DNA from: an uncultured Bacteroidales bacterium
Lineage (GTDB): Bacteria > Bacteroidota > Bacteroidia > Bacteroidales > P3
DNA: 64,000 bases
Direction of reading: 5' to 3'
NCBI GenBank assembly: GCA_937886715.1
Contig: CAKZZD010000045.1
Coordinates: 61,783 to 125,782, forward strand
Under the pieces are notes generated by a model. The model was not told the DNA's origin and did not search any database. It saw only the letters and a program-made list of their open reading frames with translations. Within the stretch, counting starts at the first letter, position 1; each line of letters starts with the position of its first letter. The translations under genes were made by a program, and so were the position numbers. This document shows, piece by piece, positions 9,249 through 17,451 of this stretch.

Positions 9249-10844
9249 TTAGCGCTGGGATGACTTGTCGAGGCGGACGTAGCGCAAGTCGAGCGTGTTC
9301 ATGGCGTTGCTGCGCAAGCCGGTGACGTAGGGATGGGTGAAATGGAGGATTTGGTCGTAGTAGAGCACAATGACGGGGGCTTCATCCATCACGAGGCTGT
9401 CCATCTGCCGGTAGAGGCTGCGGCGGCGGTCGGGATCGCTGTCGATGCGGGCCTGCCGGTAGAGACGGTCGTAGGCCGGCGACGAGAAATGGGTGTAGTT
9501 GGGGCCGGCCGGAGCGCGGTTGGGGGTGTGGAAGAGCGCCAGATAGTTCTCGGCATCGGGATAGTCGGCCACCCATGAGCCACGGAACCATTCGGAGCGC
9601 CCCTGGGCGATTTGCTCACGGAGAGCGGCCGGCGGGTTGACATCGACCTGCACGTCGATGCCGATCAGACCGAGCTGTTGCTGGAGGTATTTGCACAGGT
9701 CGAGATAGTTGGCGGTGGTCGACAGTTTGAGTTTCGGCATGCCTTTGCCTTGCGGGAAGCCCGCTTCGGCCAGCAGTCGGCGCGCCCGTTCGGGATTGTA
9801 TTCGTAGCCGTAGTGGCTGTTGGTGTCGAAGCCTGACAAGCCCATGGGGACGAAGCCCTTGACACCGGGAAAGCCCACATTGTTGCGCAGATAGCGCATC
9901 ATTTTGCGGCGGTCGAAGCCGCAGTTGATGGCCTGTCGGATGCGGCGGTCGTGCAGGGGAGAGTCGTTGTCGCCGTCCATGCGGAAGCCGAGATATTCGG
10001 TGTTCAGGTAGGGCGTCGACTCCATGCGGATGCGGTTGGCATATTTGGGCTTCAGGTCGCCGGTGAGAGTGAGGATTTCGTCTTTGTAGCTGGCGTCGAG
10101 CGAATTCATGAAGTCGAGATTGCCCTTGATGAATTCCAAGAAGACGGTCTGGCGGTCGACGATGAAGGTGACGGCGACGGCATCGAGGTAGGGCAGGGCA
10201 TTGCCCAAGGAGTCGCGTTCGAAATAGTCGTCGTTGCGCCGCAGCACCAGTTTGACGCCCTCTTTCCAGTATTGGAAGCGGAAAGGACCGGTGCCGCAGG
10301 GGTGGCTGCGGAACTCTTTGCCGTATTGTTCCACCACTTCGCGAGGCACCACGCTGCAGTAGGCCATGCCAAGCATGCTGAGGAATGGCGCAAAGGGGCG
10401 TTGCAGACGGATGACGAAAGTGCTGTCGTCGGGAGCCGAGAAGGCGTTGGTGCTGTCGACATCGGCGAATATCCAGGCACCTGGCGAGGCCACGGAGGGG
10501 TCGAGGATGCGGTTGAAACTGTAGACGAAATCGGAGGCCTTCACCTGCCGCCCGTTGTGGAATCGCACATCGTCGCGCAGAACGAACGAGTAGGTCAGGC
10601 CGTCGGGGGTGATGGACCAGCTTTTGGCGATGCAGGGCTCGACGTCGAGGTTGGTGTCGAGTTGGATGAGCCCGTTGTAGAGTTGGCGGCAACCCCAGAT
10701 GATGCTCTGGTCCTTGGCGAAGGCGGGGTCGAGGGTGGCGATGCCGGCACTCTCGTTGTAGCGGAAAATGGCCTTGTCGTCGTGCCTGTGGTGGTTGCAG
10801 CCCACAAGGACAAAGAGACAGATGAGGGCAATGAGGCGTTTCAT
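9249..10844 (-). CDS. Oligopeptide/dipeptide ABC transporter substrate-binding lipoprotein (SBP_bac_5)
   Basis: A 531-residue extracytoplasmic solute-binding protein of the DppA/OppA type. The ATG at 10844 gives a lipoprotein signal (MKRLIALICLFVLVGC); the open frame upstream of it is out-of-context sequence from the previous gene. Family hallmarks include LDPAFAKDQSIIWGCRQLYNGL near the N-terminus, DGLTYSFVLRDDVRFHNGR, SHPCGTGPF and, in the C-terminal lobe, WVADYPDAENYL. Its start overlaps the deaminase stop by four bases (ATGA), indicating translational coupling within the atpD-atpC-deaminase-SBP run. No permease or ATPase gene is adjacent, so its transporter partners must be encoded elsewhere. 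The ligand cannot be deduced. Confidence 0.9.
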   Translation of the reverse strand: MKRLIALICLFVLVGCNHHRHDDKAIFRYNESAGIATLDPAFAKDQSIIWGCRQLYNGLIQLDTNLDVEPCIAKSWSITPDGLTYSFVLRDDVRFHNGRQVKASDFVYSFNRILDPSVASPGAWIFADVDSTNAFSAPDDSTFVIRLQRPFAPFLSMLGMAYCSVVPREVVEQYGKEFRSHPCGTGPFRFQYWKEGVKLVLRRNDDYFERDSLGNALPYLDAVAVTFIVDRQTVFLEFIKGNLDFMNSLDASYKDEILTLTGDLKPKYANRIRMESTPYLNTEYLGFRMDGDNDSPLHDRRIRQAINCGFDRRKMMRYLRNNVGFPGVKGFVPMGLSGFDTNSHYGYEYNPERARRLLAEAGFPQGKGMPKLKLSTTANYLDLCKYLQQQLGLIGIDVQVDVNPPAALREQIAQGRSEWFRGSWVADYPDAENYLALFHTPNRAPAGPNYTHFSSPAYDRLYRQARIDSDPDRRRSLYRQMDSLVMDEAPVIVLYYDQILHFTHPYVTGLRSNAMNTLDLRYVRLDKSSQR

Positions 10845-11956
10845 TTGCGGTATACGGTTTGTCCGTCGATAATGGTCATGGCTACACTTTCGCCATGGGA
10901 GGCGTAGACGAGGTCGCTCAGCGATTTGACAGGAGCAAGGAACAGGTCGGCACGCTGGCGGGGTGCGATGGAGCGACCGCCGGTGGCCATGTTGAGGATT
11001 GCCGCTGCCGGGGTCGAGGTGGGGTCCATGCGCCATCCTTTCTGGAGCAGGGCGGAGATTTTCATCACCTCGATCATGTCGAGGTTGTTGCTGCTGGCGG
11101 CGCCGTCGGTGCCGAGCATCACGCGGGCTCCGGCATCGGCCAGCTCGGTCATCGGGAAACGAAATCCCGACCCCAGTTTGAGGTTCGAATTGGGGCAGTG
11201 GACGCAGGTGATGCCGTGTCGCCCGATGAGCTCTATCTCGTGGTCGCTCAGATGTAGACAGTGGGCTGCAATGATGCTGTCACCCAGTTGGTCGAGGATG
11301 CCGAGCCGGTCGAGCAGCTCCCACGGACGGCAGCCGTGGGTGGCAATGCAGTCGTCGACTTCGCGCTGCGTTTCGCTCATGTGGATGTGCATCGGCAGGT
11401 GCAGCCGCTGGCACATGTCGGCGCAACGGCGCAGTCCCGTAGGCGACACGGTGTAGATGGAGTGGGGCGCGATGGAATATTCAACCCTGGCAGATGGATG
11501 CATCAGCAACTCCACCACGTCGGAACGATCCAGCTCCTCGGCATCGCCGAAGATGTTGTATCCCAGCCGGGCATGCATCTTGCTGTCTTCCACGGCGCGG
11601 GCTATTGCCGGCAGGCGGAAATACATGTCGTTGAAGAAGGTGGTGCCCGAGGCGATCATCTCGTGGCAGGCCTTGAGGGTGCCTTCGTAGACGAGTTGGT
11701 CGGTCAGTTGCTGTTCGGCAGGCCAGATGTAGTCATGGAGCCACACGTCGAGGGGCTGGTCGTCGCCCAGGCCGCGGAAGAGGGTCATTGGGGCGTGCGA
11801 GTGCATGTTCATCAGGCCCGGGAAAATGGAAAGCCCCGTACAATCGACAGCGGAAGTGTCGGTTGTGCGGGGCTCGCCGATGGATTGTATCATGTTGCCG
11901 TCGATGATGATATCGACAGCCTTTCCGTCGAGAAGCGCGTTGTGCAGGATGGTCAT
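10841..11956 (-). CDS. MtaD-type amidohydrolase (5-methylthioadenosine/S-adenosylhomocysteine deaminase family)
   Basis: A 371-residue metal-dependent hydrolase of the TIM-barrel amidohydrolase superfamily. Visible metal and active-site motifs are MHSHAPMTLFRG near residue 51, HIHMSE, AAHCLHLSD and GTDGAASSNN, the last typical of MtaD/TrzA/SsnA-type deaminases. The likely reaction is deamination of methylthioadenosine, S-adenosylhomocysteine or adenosine, but guanine or other nucleobase substrates cannot be excluded from sequence. Its ATG overlaps the atpC stop by four bases and its own stop overlaps the next start in the same way. It therefore sits inside an apparent operon begun by atpD, an unusual place for a purine-salvage enzyme. 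Confidence 0.88.
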   Translation of the reverse strand: MTILHNALLDGKAVDIIIDGNMIQSIGEPRTTDTSAVDCTGLSIFPGLMNMHSHAPMTLFRGLGDDQPLDVWLHDYIWPAEQQLTDQLVYEGTLKACHEMIASGTTFFNDMYFRLPAIARAVEDSKMHARLGYNIFGDAEELDRSDVVELLMHPSARVEYSIAPHSIYTVSPTGLRRCADMCQRLHLPMHIHMSETQREVDDCIATHGCRPWELLDRLGILDQLGDSIIAAHCLHLSDHEIELIGRHGITCVHCPNSNLKLGSGFRFPMTELADAGARVMLGTDGAASSNNLDMIEVMKISALLQKGWRMDPTSTPAAAILNMATGGRSIAPRQRADLFLAPVKSLSDLVYASHGESVAMTIIDGQTVYRK

Positions 11957-12189
11957 TGCACCAGGATGAGCAGGTCGTTCTGCTGGCTTTTCACCACGCC
12001 GCCGCGAATCTCGAACTGCTGTTCGTCGCCCTCTTGGGTGACCAGCCTCAGGGTGCCGGCCTTGAGCGACGAAATGATGGGCGCGTGGTTGTTCAGGATC
12101 TCGAACAATCCGCCTGTGCCCGGAAGCTGAGCCAGCTTCACTTCGCCCTCGAAGAGGGTGCTGTCTGGCTTTGAGACGATGACTTTCAT
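11953..12189 (-). CDS. atpC: F-type ATP synthase epsilon subunit (short form)
   Basis: 78-residue epsilon subunit consisting of the N-terminal beta-sandwich only (KVIVSKPDSTLFEGEVKLAQLPGTGG, FEILNNHAPIISSLKAG). The C-terminal helical hairpin present in E. coli is missing, as is common in Bacteroidota. It links the catalytic head to the rotor of the F1 sector at the inner face of the membrane. It lies six bases after atpD. The other synthase subunits (a, c, b, delta, alpha, gamma) do not follow; instead an amidohydrolase overlaps its stop. Confidence 0.95.
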   Translation of the reverse strand: MKVIVSKPDSTLFEGEVKLAQLPGTGGLFEILNNHAPIISSLKAGTLRLVTQEGDEQQFEIRGGVVKSQQNDLLILVQ

Positions 12190-12195
12190 GGCTTG

Positions 12196-13698
12196 CTATT
12201 TGGTTTCTGCCAGGATTTTTTCTCCCTTCTCGATGGCTTCTTCGATGGTGCCCACCATGAGGAAGGCCTGCTCTGGCAAGTAGTCGACTTCGCCGTCGAG
12301 GATCATGTTGAATCCTTTGATGGTGTCGTCGATGTTGACAAATTTGCCCTCAAGGCCGGTGAATGCCTCAGCCACGAAGAAGGGCTGTGAGAGGAAGCGC
12401 TGGACGCGGCGAGCGCGCGAGACCACGAGCTTGTCCTGTTCGCCGAGTTCCTCCATGCCGAGAATGGCGATGATGTCCTGCAGCTCGTTGTAGCGCTGCA
12501 GCATCTGTTTCACGCGCTGGGCGGTGTTGTAGTGCTCCTCGCCGACCACTTCAGGCGTGAGGATGCGGCTGGTGGAGTCGAGCGGGTCGACGGCAGGATA
12601 GATGCCGAGCTCAGAGATTTTGCGGCTGAGCACGGTCTGGGCATCCAAGTGGGCGAAGGTGGTGGCGGGGGCGGGGTCGGTCAAGTCGTCGGCAGGGACA
12701 TAGACGGCCTGCACCGATGTGATCGATCCGCGTTTGGTGGAGGTGATGCGCTCCTGCATCAGACCCATCTCGGTGGCCAGCGTGGGCTGGTAACCCACGG
12801 CCGAAGGCATACGGCCCAGCAGGGCGCTGACCTCGGAACCGGCCTGCGTGAAACGGAAGATATTGTCGATGAAGAGCAGGATGTCGCGTCCGCCGGTCTT
12901 CTCGTCGCCGTCGCGGTAGTATTCGGCCAACGTCAGTCCGGCCAATGCCACACGGGCACGTGCGCCGGGAGTTTCGTTCATCTGGCCGAAGACCATGGTG
13001 CATTTCGAGTCTTTCAGAGCGGCCTGGTCGATCTTGCTGAGGTCCCAGCTGCCTTCTTCCATGCTCTTGATGAATTCGTCGCCGTACTTGATAACGCCGG
13101 CCTCGATCATCTCGCGCAGCAGGTCGTTGCCCTCACGGGTACGTTCGCCGACACCGGTGAACACCGACATGCCGGAATACTTCTTGGCGATGTTGTTGAT
13201 GAGCTCCTGGATAAGAACGGTTTTCCCCACGCCGGCACCGCCGAAGAGGCCGATCTTGCCGCCTTTCAGGAAGGGCTGGATCAGGTCGATCACCTTGATG
13301 CCGGTGTAGAGTATCTCTTGTGAGGTGCTGAGGCTCTCGAATTTGGGCGGGTCGCGGTGGATGCTGTAGCGCTTGTCGCATTCCGGGGTGGGCATGCCGT
13401 CGATGGTTTCGCCGATGACGTTGAACAGGCGGCCATTGATGTTTTCTCCCACGGGCATCGAGATGGGCTCTCCGAGCGAGAGCACCTCCATTCCGCGCTG
13501 CAGCCCGTCGGTGGAGTCCATGGCGATGCACCGCATGGTGTTTTCTCCGATGTCCTGCTGACATTCGAGGATGATGGTGGTGCCGTCAGGGCGATGTACG
13601 CTTAATGCAGTGTAGATGTCGGGCAAACTCTCTCCTTCGGGGAAGGTGACATCAACCACTGCGCCAATGATTTGAGATATGATTCCTTTTAATTCCAT
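12196..13698 (-). CDS. atpD: F-type ATP synthase beta subunit
   Basis: Catalytic subunit of F1 ATP synthase, 500 residues. The Walker A loop is GGAGVGKTVLIQEL near residue 150. GERTREGNDL and the DPAPATTFAHLDA segment are the usual beta-subunit signatures, and EELGEQDKL occupies the DELSEED position. The ATG at 13698 gives the standard MELKGIISQIIGAVVDVTF start; the 18 upstream codons of open frame cover promoter sequence. It is the first gene of the minus-strand run atpD-atpC-deaminase-SBP. Confidence 0.98.
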   Translation of the reverse strand: MELKGIISQIIGAVVDVTFPEGESLPDIYTALSVHRPDGTTIILECQQDIGENTMRCIAMDSTDGLQRGMEVLSLGEPISMPVGENINGRLFNVIGETIDGMPTPECDKRYSIHRDPPKFESLSTSQEILYTGIKVIDLIQPFLKGGKIGLFGGAGVGKTVLIQELINNIAKKYSGMSVFTGVGERTREGNDLLREMIEAGVIKYGDEFIKSMEEGSWDLSKIDQAALKDSKCTMVFGQMNETPGARARVALAGLTLAEYYRDGDEKTGGRDILLFIDNIFRFTQAGSEVSALLGRMPSAVGYQPTLATEMGLMQERITSTKRGSITSVQAVYVPADDLTDPAPATTFAHLDAQTVLSRKISELGIYPAVDPLDSTSRILTPEVVGEEHYNTAQRVKQMLQRYNELQDIIAILGMEELGEQDKLVVSRARRVQRFLSQPFFVAEAFTGLEGKFVNIDDTIKGFNMILDGEVDYLPEQAFLMVGTIEEAIEKGEKILAETK

Positions 13699-13723
13699 AA
13701 TGGTTTTTTCATAAAAAGCGCTG

Positions 13724-13753
13724 CAAAAATACACATTTTTTTTTATACACAAT
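13724..13753 (-). promoter_or_regulatory. Promoter of the atpD run
   Basis: On the minus strand TATTTTTG (complement of 13724-13731) is a perfect -7 element. ATTG (complement of 13750-13753) lies 18 bases upstream as a weaker -33 element. Transcription would start about 20 bases before the atpD ATG. The same -7 element followed by GCAG also precedes pyrE at 16778. Confidence 0.6.
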
Positions 13754-13832
13754 AAAAAAACTTCATGATGCTCTCTTTTTTTAACAATAATGACGAATGC
13801 CGCCAGCCCCGAGGTTCGTCGTACAGGCGTTG

Positions 13833-13876
13833 CAAGAAAAACGGGTCGGCATGTTGTGCGCTATGCCGGCCCGTTT
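13833..13876 (-). terminator. Rho-independent terminator of hppA
   Basis: 13839-13852 and 13863-13876 pair over 14 bases with one mismatch around a 10-base loop. In the hppA direction the stem is followed by TTTTTCTTG. It lies 29 bases past the hppA stop and separates hppA from the atpD promoter. Confidence 0.8.
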
Positions 13877-13904
13877 CTTTGTCAGTATGCTGAAGCTGAC
13901 TCCG

Positions 13905-16307
13905 TTATTGTTTGATGCGCATCTTGTAGAAAGAGCGATAGACGAAGATCAGCGCAATCAACAGGAATGCCACGCCGAAATAGGGCGCCAGGGCGCGGAA
14001 GTTGGCGCTGATGGCAATCTCCATGGCAAGCACGCCGAAGAGGGTGGTGAACTTGATGATGGGGTTCAGGGCCACCGAGGAGGTGTCCTTGAAGGGATCG
14101 CCCACCGTGTCGCCCACAACCGAAGCGTCGTGCAGGTCGGTGCCTTTGGCCTTCATGTCGACCTCGACCACCTTCTTGGCATTGTCCCAAGCTCCGCCGG
14201 CGTTGGCCATGAACACAGCCTGGAAGAGTCCGAAGACGGCGATGGAAATGAGGTAGGAGATGAACAGGCAGACGGCATTCTGGCCACCGATGCTGTCGGG
14301 GCTCGACAGGCATGCAAATGCCAGCGCGAAACAGAAGATGGCGATGAAGATGTTGATCATACCCTTCTGGGCATAGTTGGTGCAGATTTTCACCACCTCC
14401 TGGCTCTTCTGGATGTCGGCCTTCTTGGGGGCATTGGCATCAAGCTTGATGTTGTCCTTGATGTATTCCACAGCGCGGTTGGCACCGGTGGTGACGGCCT
14501 GCATCGAAGCTCCCGTGAACCAGTAGATGACGCATCCGCCGAGGATGAAGCCGAGGATGCTGTAGGGGTTGAGCAGGTTGAGGATGCTCTCGGGCTGGAT
14601 GCCGAGGGTCTGCTGCACCATGAGGATCAGCGAGAATATCATCGTCGTGGCTCCCACCACGGCAGTGCCGATGAGCACGGGCTTGGCAGTGGCTTTGAAG
14701 GTGTTGCCGGCACCGTCGTTGGCTTCAAGGTAGTATTTGGCTTTCTCAAAGTCGGGCTTGAATCCGAACTCGCTTTCCACCTCTTGGGTGGTCTTCTCGA
14801 TGTCGTCCTCGATGAGCGAGAGCTCGTAGACCGACTGTGCATTGTCGGTCACCGGACCGTAGCTGTCGACGGCAATCGTCACCGGACCCATGCCGAGCAT
14901 ACCGAAGGCCACAAGGCCGAAGGCAAAGATGGAATAGTAGACACCGAACACATCGCCGAGGCCGAAAGCGCTCGAGGCAAAGTAGGCAATGACCATCAGC
15001 ACGAAGAACACCATGCCGGTCCAGAAGGCGCCGTAGTTGCCGGCCACCAGGCCGCTCAGGATGTTCAGGCTCGCACCGCCCTGCTCACTGGCTTTGACCA
15101 CCTCTTTGACATGCTTCGAGGTGGGCGAAGTGAAGAGTTTGGTGAACTCGGGGATAAGGGCGGCTCCAAGGGTGCCGCAGCTGATGATGATCGACAGGGC
15201 AAGCCACCAGTTGTGGCCCAGGCCACCGAGAATGAACCAGCTGGCCAGGAAAGTGCCGCAAATGCTCAGGATAGAGGTGATCCACACCAGAGAGGTCAGC
15301 GGGTGCTCAAAGTTGATGTCGTCGGCTTTATTGTACTTGGCCTTCGCAATGGCACCGTTGATGTAATAGGCCAGCACGGAGGCAATGATACCGAGGATGC
15401 GCATGACGAAAATCCACACCAGCAACTTAACCTGCATGGACGGGTCGGGCACGGCGAGAAGGATGAAGCTGACCAGAGCCACGCCGGTGACACCGTAGGT
15501 CTCGAAACCGTCGGCGGTGGGTCCGATGCTGTCGCCGGCATTGTCGCCGGTGCAGTCGGCAATGACGCCCGGGTTGCGGGGATCGTCCTCACCGATCTTG
15601 AACACTACCTTCATCAGGTCGCTTCCGATGTCGGCAATCTTGGTGAAGATACCGCCGGCGATGCGGAGGGCCGAGGCACCGAGGCTCTCGCCGATGGCAA
15701 AGCCGATGAAGCAGCTGCCGGCCAGGCTTTCGGGCATGAAGAGCAGGATGACAAGCATCAGCACCAGCTCCACACAGATCAGCACGATGCCGATGCTCAT
15801 GCCGGCGCGGAGCGGAATGTTCAGCAGGTCGAGCGGACGGCGGCGCAGCGAGGCAAAAGCCATGCGGGCGTTGGCATAGGTGTTCATCCGGACACCGAAC
15901 CATGCCACACCGTACGAACCCAGGATGCCGACAACGGTCCATCCGAGGATGAGCAGCACATCGCCCAGCGGCTTGCTCTCAAGCACACCGAAATAAAGCG
16001 CGATGGCGGCACCGATGAATACAAACAGAAGAAGAAGGAACTTGCCCTGCTGCTTGAGGTAGGTGGAGCAAGTCTTGAAAATCACATTGCCAATCTCGAG
16101 CATGGACTTGTGTGCCTTCAGGCGGCGCACCTTGCTGAATTGCCAAAAGCCAAAGAGCAGACCCAGCAGCACGACGGCAAATCCCCAATACAGGATCGAT
16201 GTGTCGGGGTTGGTTGCAAAGCCTTCCGGCATTTTCAAATCAGCCTCGCTGGCCGTCGCCAAAAAGGGCATGGCCATGAGCGCTAAAGTGGTTGCTAATT
16301 TTTTCAT
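13905..16307 (-). CDS. hppA: Membrane-bound proton/sodium-translocating pyrophosphatase
   Basis: Integral membrane pyrophosphatase that couples pyrophosphate hydrolysis to ion pumping, 800 residues with about 16 membrane segments. Substrate-site motifs are visible: DIGSDLMKVV near residue 227, EDDPRNPGVIADCTGDNAGD near 240-259 (the family's DNVGDNVGD region in its ADCTGDNAGD form), and later acidic motifs. The segment GAGNTFKATAK near residue 535 has Lys at the position where potassium-dependent enzymes have Ala, pointing to a potassium-independent type. Proton against sodium transport cannot be settled by eye. The N-terminus carries an additional signal-like stretch (MKKLATTLALMAMPFLATAS). 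It is a single-gene transcript with its own promoter and terminator. Confidence 0.95.
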   Translation of the reverse strand: MKKLATTLALMAMPFLATASEADLKMPEGFATNPDTSILYWGFAVVLLGLLFGFWQFSKVRRLKAHKSMLEIGNVIFKTCSTYLKQQGKFLLLLFVFIGAAIALYFGVLESKPLGDVLLILGWTVVGILGSYGVAWFGVRMNTYANARMAFASLRRRPLDLLNIPLRAGMSIGIVLICVELVLMLVILLFMPESLAGSCFIGFAIGESLGASALRIAGGIFTKIADIGSDLMKVVFKIGEDDPRNPGVIADCTGDNAGDSIGPTADGFETYGVTGVALVSFILLAVPDPSMQVKLLVWIFVMRILGIIASVLAYYINGAIAKAKYNKADDINFEHPLTSLVWITSILSICGTFLASWFILGGLGHNWWLALSIIISCGTLGAALIPEFTKLFTSPTSKHVKEVVKASEQGGASLNILSGLVAGNYGAFWTGMVFFVLMVIAYFASSAFGLGDVFGVYYSIFAFGLVAFGMLGMGPVTIAVDSYGPVTDNAQSVYELSLIEDDIEKTTQEVESEFGFKPDFEKAKYYLEANDGAGNTFKATAKPVLIGTAVVGATTMIFSLILMVQQTLGIQPESILNLLNPYSILGFILGGCVIYWFTGASMQAVTTGANRAVEYIKDNIKLDANAPKKADIQKSQEVVKICTNYAQKGMINIFIAIFCFALAFACLSSPDSIGGQNAVCLFISYLISIAVFGLFQAVFMANAGGAWDNAKKVVEVDMKAKGTDLHDASVVGDTVGDPFKDTSSVALNPIIKFTTLFGVLAMEIAISANFRALAPYFGVAFLLIALIFVYRSFYKMRIKQ

Positions 16308-16349
16308 ATACAGTAAATTTTTAGAATTTCGCAGTTGAAATTGTGCCTA

Positions 16350-16380
16350 CAAAGATATGTTATTTTTATGAAACAGCAAA
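16350..16380 (-). promoter_or_regulatory. Promoter of hppA
   Basis: On the minus strand TTTG (complement of 16377-16380), a 19-base spacer and TATCTTTG (complement of 16350-16357) match the Bacteroidota consensus perfectly. Transcription should begin about 36 bases before the hppA start. Confidence 0.75.
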
Positions 16381-16429
16381 AAAAAGTTAATTGCACCCTT
16401 TTCGCCACCCTTTCCAATCCGCTGTCCCT

Positions 16430-16537
16430 CAATCCCTTCTCCATACCATCTCCTACCCAACTCCTACTATGGCAGGAGATGGGTAGGAGATGGGTAGGAG
16501 ATGGGTAGGAGTTGATAAGGAGATGGTATTGATTGGC
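16430..16537. repeat. Inverted-repeat element built of 11-base units (copy 1)
   Basis: The right arm holds five 11-base units in a row from 16475 to 16529: GGAGATGGGTA three times, then GGAGTTGATAA and GGAGATGGTAT. The left arm (about 16438-16467) is the complement of two and a half such units. The two arms can fold into a long imperfect hairpin. The left flank (CCCTCAAT.CCTTCTCCATAC) is shared with the copy at 41.4 kb. It lies in the roughly 500-base gene-free stretch between hppA and pyrE. Confidence 0.85.
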
Positions 16538-16563
16538 AGCGTGTTACGGAGGTCGGAAAAAAT

Positions 16564-16607
16564 GGGTGGATCGGGTGGCTGTGAGGGGTGGATCGGGTGG
16601 GGCTGAA
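16564..16607. repeat. Two-copy 22-base direct repeat
   Basis: GGGTGGATCGGGTGG occurs at 16564-16578 and again at 16586-16600, a period of 22 bases, which is twice the 11-base period of the neighbouring element. The rest of 16608-16770 between this repeat and the pyrE promoter shows no gene that I can support. Confidence 0.7.
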
Positions 16608-16777
16608 ACGGGTGTTTTGGGATGGGGCGGCAGGGGCGTGTGTGTTTCTTTCATGGCATGAAGGTGAGGGGCAGGAGGGGAGTTGGACAGGAGGTCGGCG
16701 GATATTTTTTTGTCTTTGATAGTGAGCGGTTTGCGTGATGTGTGCAGAAGTTTTTTATTTTTATGAAAAAAAATGTG

Positions 16778-16785
16778 TATTTTTG
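16778..16785 (+). promoter_or_regulatory. -7 element of the pyrE promoter
   Basis: TATTTTTG followed by CAGC is a perfect -7 element. No clear TTTG lies at the usual distance upstream, where the sequence is T-rich. The transcription start expected from it falls near 16790, which helps choose the ATG at 16808 over the in-frame ATG at 16790 as the pyrE start. Confidence 0.55.
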
Positions 16786-16807
16786 CAGCATGATAATAAA
16801 TAATGAC

Positions 16808-17446
16808 ATGGCCGCACAGACGGCCGCATTCCTATTGACTGTCAAAGCAGTAAAGCTCAACAACGAACATCCCTTTACTTGGGCATCTGGGCGCAAGTCG
16901 CCTATTTATTGTGATAACCGTGTCACGCTTTCGTATCCGGAGATACGCACGTTTATCCGCCAGCGTTTCGTGGATATTGTGAACGAGACGTGGGGCGACG
17001 TGGACGTGATTGCCGGTGTGGCCACGGGCGGCATCGCGCAGGGCGCGCTGGTGGCGCAGGAGCTGGGCAAGCCTTTCGTGTATGTGCGTTCGGAGCAGAA
17101 GAACCACGGTTTGACGAACCAGATTGAGGGCGAGGTGCACGAGGGCCAGTCGGTCGTGGTGATCGAGGATCTGGTTTCGACCGGCAAGAGCAGCCTGATT
17201 GCCGTGAAGGCGCTGCGCGAGAAGGGTTGCCATGTGAAAGGCATGGCCGCCATCTTCACCTATGGCCTTGAGGTGGCCGCGAAGAATTTCGAGCAGGAGA
17301 AGGTGGAGCTGGTGACGGTGACCGACTATGACACCCTTGTGAAGGTGGCTCAAGAGAACGAGTATGTACGCCCGACCGATCTTGATTCCCTGGCTGCATG
17401 GCGCTCGAACCCGGAGAAGTGGAGCGACGACCATATGAACGCTTAG
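16808..17446 (+). CDS. pyrE: Orotate phosphoribosyltransferase
   Basis: Converts orotate and PRPP to orotidine monophosphate in pyrimidine synthesis. The product of 212 residues has the PRPP-binding loop VVVIEDLVSTGKSS near residue 117, the substrate region ASGRKSPIYCDNR and the VIAGVATGGIAQGALVA segment. The start at 16808 (MAAQTAAFLL) leaves a leader of about 18 bases after the predicted transcription start; the in-frame ATG at 16790 would make it leaderless. The next gene begins five bases after the stop. Confidence 0.95.
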   Translation: MAAQTAAFLLTVKAVKLNNEHPFTWASGRKSPIYCDNRVTLSYPEIRTFIRQRFVDIVNETWGDVDVIAGVATGGIAQGALVAQELGKPFVYVRSEQKNHGLTNQIEGEVHEGQSVVVIEDLVSTGKSSLIAVKALREKGCHVKGMAAIFTYGLEVAAKNFEQEKVELVTVTDYDTLVKVAQENEYVRPTDLDSLAAWRSNPEKWSDDHMNA

Positions 17447-17451
17447 GGACG

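Noticed and set aside
13797..16286. An 829-codon open frame on the plus strand opposite hppA
   Set aside because: It is the antisense shadow of the GC-rich hppA gene. The translation is low-complexity and lacks any motif, while the opposite strand encodes a complete pyrophosphatase with promoter and terminator.
16430..16537. CRISPR array
   Set aside because: The 11-base units are contiguous with no spacers, are far too short and form an inverted repeat; no cas genes are present.
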